Source: an uncultured Clostridia bacterium
GTDB taxonomy: Bacteria; Bacillota; Clostridia; Oscillospirales; Butyricicoccaceae
Length of the DNA: 13,592 nt
Direction: 5' to 3'
Assembly (NCBI GenBank): GCA_910589115.1
Contig: CAJUSB010000087.1
Location: 1-13,592, forward strand
The position numbers and the translations under genes were made by a program. Below, piece after piece: positions 7,460-12,355 of the stretch. The notes beneath the pieces were generated by a model, which was not told where the DNA came from, made no database searches, and saw nothing but the letters and a program-made list of their open reading frames with translations. How positions within the stretch are numbered: the stretch's first letter is position 1; the number at the start of each line of letters is the position of its first letter.

Positions 7460-8446
7460 TTAGCAGCAGTGCTTGCAGCAGTTGTTGTTCGGATGGCTGG
7501 GGCCGCCGGGCATTCCGCCGGGTCCGCCGGGAACGCCGCCGGGCATCCCGCCTGTGTTATTGTCGCAGCAGCAGTGGTTCGGGTGCGGCGGCGGCGGACA
7601 GACAGGCCCGCAGCTCCCATTTGGCGGACGGCGGTCGCCGCCCTCGGGGAAGAACTCGTCAAAGGGGAATGCAAAGCGGTCGAACGCATCGCAGGGGTCC
7701 TCCGTGTCGCTGCCTGCGCTGCTGCAATCCTTTTCGGGCAGGCAAACGTCATAGGCGGGCATCAGCAGCTGGATATCACGTTCGAGACGGATGATCGAGA
7801 ACTGGCCGAGCGTTACGAACAGCCGGTTTGAGATGTTGTTTTCGCCTGGCAGCAGGTCAATATCCTCGCCAAAGCAGCGGGTAATGCAGCAGGGGACTTC
7901 CGTAATCGAGCAGCAGCATCCGCAGCCGCAGTGGTAGGTCGGCTCGACGATTTTAGCGTCAAGGATCATCGGGTCAAGCACTTCAACGACAGCCTCTGGA
8001 CGGTTGGCGCGTTCGGCGAGCTGAAGGTCGGGATCATTTGCGACATAGCGGGAGGAGAAGATCCGCGCACCGCCCTCGCTGCCAAACAGGATCACGCGTT
8101 TGTCAGCAATCGCGAAGCCGCGCAGCATTTCGGCGCGTCCGAGCGTACCGTAAGCGTCACACTCAATGCGATAGAAGAACCGCACATCTACCGAATAGAA
8201 ACCGCGATTAAAGGCGACCTTTTCGACGTCGATCTGTACGAACAGGAGTTCAGCCTCGCGGGGCTTGACGGACGCATCGGGGTGAGCGTCGATGTACTGC
8301 TGTGACTGGCGGGTCAGGTAAACCCTGAGATCGCGCAGGCATTCCTTGCTTTTGCAGGAATCATACACTTTTTTGGTGTGGATGCACACCGCTTCCCGAA
8401 CACAGGCGTTGGTGCCGACGGGTCCGGGCATGACTCTTTCAGACAT
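7460..8446 (-). CDS. Cysteine-rich, Gly/Pro-tailed protein, putative spore coat/exosporium component
   Basis: I do not recognise an experimentally characterised family, though the N-terminus (MSERV, TNACVREAVCIHTKKVYDSC) looks like a conserved clostridial protein. The 328 residues contain 25 cysteines. They cluster at 15-36, 173-191 (CGCGCCC, then CC and C), 279-294 and the very end (CCKHCC). Residues 40-170 look like a beta-rich globular domain. The tail is Pro/His/Gly-rich with a GGMPGGVPGG-type low-complexity run (299-316) reminiscent of collagen-like spore-surface tails. There is no signal peptide or membrane segment. The start has GGAGG 8 nt upstream. A spore-surface, disulfide-crosslinked structural role is an inference. 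It rests on composition, a SigK-like promoter upstream, and the neighbouring spoIIA operon. Confidence 0.7.
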   Translation of the reverse strand: MSERVMPGPVGTNACVREAVCIHTKKVYDSCKSKECLRDLRVYLTRQSQQYIDAHPDASVKPREAELLFVQIDVEKVAFNRGFYSVDVRFFYRIECDAYGTLGRAEMLRGFAIADKRVILFGSEGGARIFSSRYVANDPDLQLAERANRPEAVVEVLDPMILDAKIVEPTYHCGCGCCCSITEVPCCITRCFGEDIDLLPGENNISNRLFVTLGQFSIIRLERDIQLLMPAYDVCLPEKDCSSAGSDTEDPCDAFDRFAFPFDEFFPEGGDRRPPNGSCGPVCPPPPHPNHCCCDNNTGGMPGGVPGGPGGMPGGPSHPNNNCCKHCC

Positions 8447-8536
8447 AAGTGATACCTCCAGAAAAAATAGGGACAGGTCTTTGAAAGCCCATATGGCGGA
8501 TGGCCCGAAGGCGGGTGCCCGCGGAGGCTTCTAACA

Positions 8537-8563
8537 CAGACTATGCAGCAGAGAAAAATCGGT
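8537..8563 (-). promoter_or_regulatory. Candidate SigK-type promoter for the Cys-rich gene
   Basis: On the minus strand AC (8562-8563), exactly 16 bp, then CATAGTCTG (8545-8537) fit the B. subtilis SigK consensus AC-N16-CATANNNTA with one mismatch at the last base. The leader to the ATG at 8446 would be about 85 nt. The consensus is short, so chance matches are possible. A late mother-cell promoter suits a spore-surface gene. Confidence 0.35.
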
Positions 8564-8570
8564 GACAGCG

Positions 8571-8598
8571 GCATAATGTGGCGGACAGGGCATACACT
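8571..8598 (+). promoter_or_regulatory. Candidate SigE-type promoter for the gene at 8705
   Basis: GCATAAT (8571-8577), 13 bp, CATACACT (8591-8598) match the mother-cell SigE consensus (kmATATT, 13-15 bp, CATACAhT) at all but one position. The -10 element matches fully. Transcription would begin near 8605, about 100 nt before the ATG. Together with the SigK-like site on the other strand it would make this 258-bp intergenic region a divergent sporulation promoter. Confidence 0.45.
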
Positions 8599-8704
8599 GT
8601 CATTAGGGCTGCCCGGGAGGCCGACGGTGTATGGATGAGTTGCCAGACAGTGCGCCGGAGGCTTTCGGAATGGCTGCCGGGCAAGGAAAGCGGAGGAATA
8701 TGGA

Positions 8705-9289
8705 ATGGAACAGGATCGGAGTTTTGGTTATACGGTAATACTGGGCGTTTGTGTGGCAGCAAGTGCGATGCTGCTTGGGCGGATGGCGTTGTATGAACCG
8801 GCGGGGCTTCACCGGCCACATGCGGCGGTCGAGAATGCGGCTTTTGGCAGCGCTGTACCGGAGGCGGAAAATGAAATCACACTGACCGGTGCGGAGCTGA
8901 CCACACTGCTGCGGGCGGCGCTGCCGGAGAATACGCCGGTGGCGGATATCCGTTTAAGCCCGCACGCGGATGGTACGGTTGAAGCCTCCGGCAACTTGGA
9001 AAAGGGACGGCTTCAAGCCAGTATTGGCGAGGTGCCGCGCACGCTGCTGCTGTTAATGCCGGATCGGCTGGCACTGCGGGCAGTGCTGAGCGCGGGTTGT
9101 GACCGTTCGTCCGGGATGCTGCGCCTGTCGGTGGAATCGGTTGAGGCAGGCGGTTTTGGCTTGCCGCATAGGCTGTCTGAGGTATTGTCCGACCAGCTTT
9201 CGGCTGCTGCCAATCAGGCGTTGGCCGAGCGTGGCGTCCGATTTTCGAGTGTGCGTATCAGTGAGGATCGGATTGCATTTTCCCTATAA
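8705..9289 (+). CDS. Membrane-anchored protein of unknown function
   Basis: I do not recognise this 194-residue protein. A single N-terminal hydrophobic segment (about 8-29, preceded by few charges) should anchor it, with the rest outside the cytoplasm. A Pro/Ala-rich linker follows (31-54). A soluble domain starts at ITLTGAELTTLLRAALPE (58-75) and ends in beta-like strands (VRFSSVRISEDRIAFSL). An opening Leu-rich helix, alternating strands and a later amphipathic helix resemble the layout of YpmS/DUF2993-like lipid-binding-fold proteins, but this is only a shape resemblance. GGAGGA at 8692-8697 lies 7 nt before the ATG. An out-of-frame ATG at 8700 opens a 12-codon frame that overlaps the start. 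A SigE-like promoter upstream suggests mother-cell expression. Confidence 0.72.
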   Translation: MEQDRSFGYTVILGVCVAASAMLLGRMALYEPAGLHRPHAAVENAAFGSAVPEAENEITLTGAELTTLLRAALPENTPVADIRLSPHADGTVEASGNLEKGRLQASIGEVPRTLLLLMPDRLALRAVLSAGCDRSSGMLRLSVESVEAGGFGLPHRLSEVLSDQLSAAANQALAERGVRFSSVRISEDRIAFSL

Positions 9290-9311
9290 ATTGATTTGTA
9301 TGAACGGTTGA

Positions 9312-9595
9312 TTTTCACGCGCTGCGTCAGTCAGCGCGAAAACCGGCGCGCAGCGCCGCTGCCGCCGGAGCGATGCCGCAAAGCGGCGAGCCTGTAGCCC
9401 CCGCACCGCAGTGCGTTTTCAATTCGCCGCGTAAGCGGCGGTAAAATCCGGCAATCGCATTGTCGGATTTTACTCCTTTGCTGGAGCGCAGTGTACCGCC
9501 CAATGGGCGGTGCATGGAGCGCAGGCCGAGCCGACGCACAGCCTTCGGCTGTGTCGGCGGAGCCCTCTCGCCCAAAATCCGCAGATTTTGGGCGA
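9312..9595. repeat. Cluster of GC-rich hairpins upstream of spoIIA
   Basis: Seven inverted repeats are packed end to end. They lie at 9312-9342 (CGCGCTG/CAGCGCG with flanking T4/A4), 9344-9358 (CGGCGC/GCGCCG), 9375-9387 (GCCGC/GCGGC), 9425-9440 (CGCCGC/GCGGCG), 9442-9472 (14-bp stem, loop CGC, one G-U), 9495-9511 (ACCGCCC/GGGCGGT) and 9568-9595 (perfect 12-bp stem, loop CGCA). An imperfect one is at 9531-9557. TGGAGCGCAG occurs twice (9482-9491, 9515-9524), flanking one hairpin. No frame here looks coding. The 9360-9390 module resembles part of the repeat at 11236-11266. It is probably a mosaic of mobile or self-propagating intergenic repeats. Confidence 0.75.
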
Positions 9596-9660
9596 ACCGC
9601 AGGAAAATTTTGGCTTTCGACCAGATTCGGCAGAATAAACTCGGGATATTCTGTAAAATG

Positions 9661-9691
9661 AAACCGTGGGACAACCTGTCTCACGGTTTTT
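9661..9691 (+). terminator. Intrinsic terminator just ahead of spoIIAA
   Basis: A 12-bp stem (9661-9672 with 9678-9689, one G-U pair) with a 5-nt loop AACCT ends in five T residues (9687-9691). It is the strongest plus-strand terminator in the window. It closes transcription from 8705 and lies only 20 nt before the spoIIAA start codon, so it would also affect any spoIIA promoter placed further upstream. Confidence 0.82.
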
Positions 9692-9711
9692 GACTGAAAT
9701 GGGGTGTTATT

Positions 9712-10032
9712 TTGCAGATCACACATGAAAGCCAGGAAGGGCGGATGATCCTGCATTACAGCGGCGAGCTGGATCATCATGCGGCACGCAAGGCGATGGA
9801 TTATGCAGAAAGCCTTGCGGTTTTGTATCCGGCGGAGTGCTATGTGCTAGATTTTACTGATTTGACATTTATGGATTCCTCCGGCCTGGCGGTGGCGCTG
9901 AACTTGCACCGCACCCTGCGGCGCACGGGGCGGCGAATGGTCATATATGGCTGCCCGGCTCAGCCGATGCGGGTATTTGAGGCGGCGGGGATACCAAAAA
10001 TCATCCCCTTTGAGGAGGAAGTGAAATGCTGA
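9712..10032 (+). CDS. spoIIAA: Anti-sigma F factor antagonist SpoIIAA
   Basis: SpoIIAA is the STAS-domain anti-anti-sigma factor. When unphosphorylated in the forespore it binds SpoIIAB and frees sigma F. The 106-residue product has the family core: YSGELDHHAA (16-25), then VLDFTDLTFMDSSGLA (45-60), where S57 matches the phosphorylated serine of the B. subtilis protein. It ends near the family C-terminus with IPKIIPFEEE. The start is a TTG with GGGGTG five nt upstream. An internal ATG (residue 12) would remove the first strand of the fold, so TTG is preferred. The gene overlaps spoIIAB by 7 nt. An intrinsic terminator lies 20 nt before the start and I see no convincing SigH promoter. dacF, often upstream in Bacillus, is absent. 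Confidence 0.95.
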   Translation: MQITHESQEGRMILHYSGELDHHAARKAMDYAESLAVLYPAECYVLDFTDLTFMDSSGLAVALNLHRTLRRTGRRMVIYGCPAQPMRVFEAAGIPKIIPFEEEVKC

Positions 10033-10472
10033 CCGTACTGAATGAAATGTGCATGAAGATGGAGAGCCGTTCGGTCAATGAAGGATTTGCACGGCAGGTA
10101 GTTGCGGCATTCCTTGCCCAGCTTGACCCGACGATGGAGGAGCTGAATGATATTAAAACGGTGGTATCCGAGGCGGTGACCAATGCAATCGTGCATGGTT
10201 ACCGGGACAGTCTTGGATACATAACGGTATCGGTCCGGCTGCTGGCGGGCCGGACGGTTGAGATCAAGGTGCGGGACCGGGGCTGTGGGATAGAGGATGT
10301 CAGCCAGGCGCGCCAGCCCATGTTTACGACTGGGGATGACAGCCGGTCGGGGATGGGATTTACGATTATGGAGAGTTTTACTGATCATTTGCGGGTACGT
10401 TCTGCGCCGGGGCGAGGGACGGTAGTCACGCTGATACGGACGCTTTCTGACAGGAGGGGGACACCGGCGTGA
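10026..10472 (+). CDS. spoIIAB: Anti-sigma F factor / serine kinase SpoIIAB
   Basis: SpoIIAB is a GHKL-type kinase. It holds sigma F inactive before septation and phosphorylates SpoIIAA. The 148-residue protein shows the N box EAVTNAIVHGY (49-59, with E49 and N53 as expected catalytic and Mg2+-binding residues), the G1 box DRGCGIED (84-91), and the G2 box in RSGMGFTIMESF (107-118). The N-terminal SVNEGFARQVVAAFLAQLDP is highly typical. The ATG lies inside the end of spoIIAA and has GAGGAGG 7 nt upstream (10012-10018). Its stop overlaps the spoIIAC start in GTGA, so all three proteins are translationally coupled, as expected for a stoichiometric switch. Confidence 0.97.
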   Translation: MLTVLNEMCMKMESRSVNEGFARQVVAAFLAQLDPTMEELNDIKTVVSEAVTNAIVHGYRDSLGYITVSVRLLAGRTVEIKVRDRGCGIEDVSQARQPMFTTGDDSRSGMGFTIMESFTDHLRVRSAPGRGTVVTLIRTLSDRRGTPA

Positions 10473-11176
10473 CAGATGCGACCCGTACCCTGTTGCGGCA
10501 GGCGCGTGACGGGGACGCGCGGGCCTGTGAGCAGCTGGTGGAAGAAAACAATGGTCTGATCTGGGCGGTTGCGCGGCGATATTTTGGGCGCGGGGTAGAG
10601 CCGGACGACCTGTACCAGCTGGCGTCGCTGGGCTTTGTCAAGGCGGTGCGCGGGTATGATGATGCCTACGGGACGGAATTCTCGACCTATGCGGTACCCA
10701 AAATTGCGGGAGAGATCCGGCGATTTATGCGGGATGACGGCGCGGTGAAGGTAAGCCGGGCGGTAAAGGAGCAGGCGGCGCGGCTGCGGCGGCTGCAAAA
10801 CGAGATGGAGTTTGAGCTGGGGCGGGAGGTCACTGTAGGCGAGTTAGCGGCGCGTGCGGGGATATCAGCGGAGGAAGCGGCGGCATGTGAGCAGGCGACG
10901 GGGCAGGTTGACTCACTCCAGCGCACGCTTTCGGACGATGGCGCATCTTTAGGGGAGCTGTTGGGAGACGATGGCATAGAGGATCGGATCACGTTGCGTC
11001 TTAGTCTCCAGCAGGCGCTTGCTGATCTTCCTGAGCGGGAGCGTCAGGTGATTGCGCTGCGATACGAGCATGACATGACGCAGGCGCAGGCGGCGGCAGT
11101 CATAGGGGTTTCGCAGGTCCAAATCTCCCGCATTGAGCGGAAGGCAATCGATCTGCTCCGCCGAGAAATCATCTAA
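10469..11176 (+). CDS. spoIIAC: RNA polymerase sporulation sigma factor SigF
   Basis: Sigma F is the first forespore-specific sigma factor. It is kept silent by SpoIIAB until asymmetric division. The 235-residue protein has sigma-70 region 2 (about 46-97, with DDLYQLASLGFVKAVRGYD and the FSTYAVPKIAGEIRRFMRDD helix), a region 3 (about 105-160), and region 4 with a helix-turn-helix at 203-223 (MTQAQAAAVIGVSQVQISRIE). It is about 20 residues shorter than B. subtilis SigF, mainly at the N-terminus. The start is GTG, overlapping the spoIIAB stop by four bases, with AGGAGGGG at 10452-10459. SigG and SigB are related, but the position after spoIIAA-spoIIAB fixes the identity. No terminator with a T-run follows; a structured repeat does. 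Confidence 0.96.
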   Translation: MTDATRTLLRQARDGDARACEQLVEENNGLIWAVARRYFGRGVEPDDLYQLASLGFVKAVRGYDDAYGTEFSTYAVPKIAGEIRRFMRDDGAVKVSRAVKEQAARLRRLQNEMEFELGREVTVGELAARAGISAEEAAACEQATGQVDSLQRTLSDDGASLGELLGDDGIEDRITLRLSLQQALADLPERERQVIALRYEHDMTQAQAAAVIGVSQVQISRIERKAIDLLRREII

Positions 11177-11202
11177 GCGCCTGGGGGATCGCCTCCGCAG
11201 CG

Positions 11203-11482
11203 AGCGCCAAAGGGCGCTGCCCTCTGGACTCCCGCTCCTCGCCGGAGGGGCCGCCTATGCGGCGAGCACCAAAGGGCTCCGCCCTCTGGACTCCCGCTCC
11301 TCGCCGGAGGGCCGCCTATGCGGCGAGCACCAAAGGGCGCTGCCCTCTGGACTCCCGCTGGGGCTTATGCCCCAGACCCCGGGATGCTACGCATCCCCGC
11401 TTCGCCTGCGGGCGGGACGGGGGTTTCGGTGAAAGCTGTTTATGACTGCCGGAATGCCCGCCAAAAGTCGGGCGGGCATTCC
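11203..11482 (+). repeat. Structured intergenic repeat, copy 2 (with tandem 61-62 bp units)
   Basis: The left half is a tandem repeat. Units start at 11203, 11265 and 11326 (periods 62 and 61 bp, the difference being one G), each beginning AGCNCCAAAGGGC and containing CCTCTGGACTCCCGCT. The third unit switches into the module shared with the left edge of the window: CTGGGGC/GCCCCAG (11358-11375), GGGATGC-TAC-GCATCCC (11381-11397), a G/C tract, and a perfect 12-bp stem at 11451-11462/11471-11482 with loop AAAAGTCG. It lies between the convergent spoIIAC and cobO genes. Together with the flanking bases (11177-11522) it fills a 346-bp gene-free stretch. Its open frames (MLRIP-type peptides) are repeat artefacts. 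Confidence 0.87.
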
Positions 11483-11522
11483 GATGAAAAGCGATCAATA
11501 TTTTTATGAGCAAAGGGAAATA

Positions 11523-12047
11523 TTATTTTTCAATACCCTCCCGCGCAGGGACGGCGTTATCGTAAGGATGACGGCATTTTTTGATTTCCGAGAGATAATC
11601 GGCTGCCGCACGGATTTCATCACATGGGGCACGTCCAGTCATAACGACTTCCAAATCGACTGGTTTTTCAGAAAGAAAGCCAAGCAGAATATCTTTGTTT
11701 AGAAATCCGCATGAGACTGCTGCACAAACTTCATCCAACACCAACAAACCGGGACTTTTCGCACTTTTGACGGCTTCTTGGAATAATGTTTCGATACAGC
11801 GGCGGGTTTCCTCCTGTTCGTCTGCGTTCATTTGGAAGGAGAATTTTCCGCAGGGGTTTGCGGCAAGCACCGTGACGGTCGGCAGTGTGCGCAGAATGTT
11901 GCATTCCCCCGAAGTGCCGTCCTTCAAAAATTGCGCGATAACGACTGGCAGGCCGTGTCCGGCTGCGCGAAGTGCCAATCCCATTGCGGCAGTTGTCTTG
12001 CCCTTCCCGTCGCCGCAGTATAGATGGATGAGTCCGGTTTGTGCCAT
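11523..12047 (-). CDS. cobO: Cob(I)yrinic acid a,c-diamide adenosyltransferase (CobO/BtuR/CobA type)
   Basis: This enzyme transfers the 5'-deoxyadenosyl group of ATP to cob(I)alamin or its precursors, making coenzyme B12 forms. The 174-residue product starts MAQTGLIHLYCGDGKGKTT, with the family P-loop GDGKGKTT at 12-19. It continues with a Walker B-like LVLDEVCAA, the MTGRAP segment, and a REGIEK ending typical of the family. I chose the ATG at 12047 because AGGAGG lies 10 nt upstream and homology begins there. An in-frame ATG at 12155 would add 36 residues that cross the promoter. A sigma-A-type promoter lies upstream, so it need not depend on the acyl-CoA dehydrogenase gene. No other cobalamin gene is visible, which would fit B12 salvage as well as synthesis. 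Confidence 0.93.
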   Translation of the reverse strand: MAQTGLIHLYCGDGKGKTTAAMGLALRAAGHGLPVVIAQFLKDGTSGECNILRTLPTVTVLAANPCGKFSFQMNADEQEETRRCIETLFQEAVKSAKSPGLLVLDEVCAAVSCGFLNKDILLGFLSEKPVDLEVVMTGRAPCDEIRAAADYLSEIKKCRHPYDNAVPAREGIEK

Positions 12048-12077
12048 AGGGAGCGTTCCTCCTGATTGATATATTGG

Positions 12078-12098
12078 GGCGAAAGAGAATATTTCGCC
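12078..12098 (-). promoter_or_regulatory. Hairpin in the cobO 5' leader
   Basis: A perfect 7-bp inverted repeat (GGCGAAA / TTTCGCC) with a 7-nt loop lies in the predicted 64-nt cobO leader, about 30 nt before the start codon. It may stabilise the leader. The leader is far too short for a cobalamin riboswitch, and no B12-box is visible. Confidence 0.35.
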
Positions 12099-12117
12099 GA
12101 TTACAAAGATGTATTTT

Positions 12118-12146
12118 AGTATATATGTAATTGTCCTATTTGGCAA
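12118..12146 (-). promoter_or_regulatory. Sigma-A-type promoter for cobO
   Basis: On the minus strand TTGCCA (12146-12141), a 17-bp spacer and TATACT (12123-12118) form a near-consensus housekeeping promoter in AT-rich surroundings. The start site would be near 12111, giving a leader of about 64 nt. Confidence 0.6.
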
Positions 12147-12355
12147 GGGTTTCATGCAGGATGGCTCTGAATTTTTATAAATTTAGGGCTGTCCTGTTTT
12201 AAAGGTTTGACACTTACAAACGGTAAATCATTCTTTAAGTCAAAAAATACTTTTATATTCCTGTGCTGCACAGTATTCAGTGCGGGCTGGATTATATAAG
12301 CACGATTCCTGCCCCAAATTCTGCACAGCAGCCACTATCCAATACCGATATCGTT

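Larger units (their letters stand above)
12048..12355. other. AT-rich gap between the acyl-CoA dehydrogenase gene and cobO
   Basis: These 308 bp are clearly more AT-rich than the left part of the window. They contain the cobO promoter and leader hairpin (12078-12146). From 12150 to 12355 I see no gene, no clear terminator for the dehydrogenase and no recognisable repeat. Confidence 0.6.

Noticed and set aside
7448..8305. Plus-strand open frames opposite the Cys-rich gene (7448-7831, 7473-7754, 7931-8305)
   Set aside because: They mirror the GC-rich codons of the minus-strand gene, lack ribosome binding sites, and that gene has a good start, a terminator and a plausible promoter.
9331..9780. 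Minus-strand open frames across the hairpin cluster
   Set aside because: They are made of inverted repeats and run into the spoIIAA coding region in antisense; no ribosome binding site or domain was seen.
11203..11345. CRISPR-like array
   Set aside because: The units are contiguous 61-62 bp tandem repeats with no unique spacers and no cas genes nearby.
12048..12155. N-terminal extension of CobO from an ATG at 12155
   Set aside because: The extra 36 residues do not resemble the family, would cross a near-consensus promoter, and the downstream ATG has a good AGGAGG.
12048..12355. Cobalamin riboswitch upstream of cobO
   Set aside because: The predicted leader is about 64 nt and contains one small hairpin. 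No B12-box or multi-stem structure could be seen.
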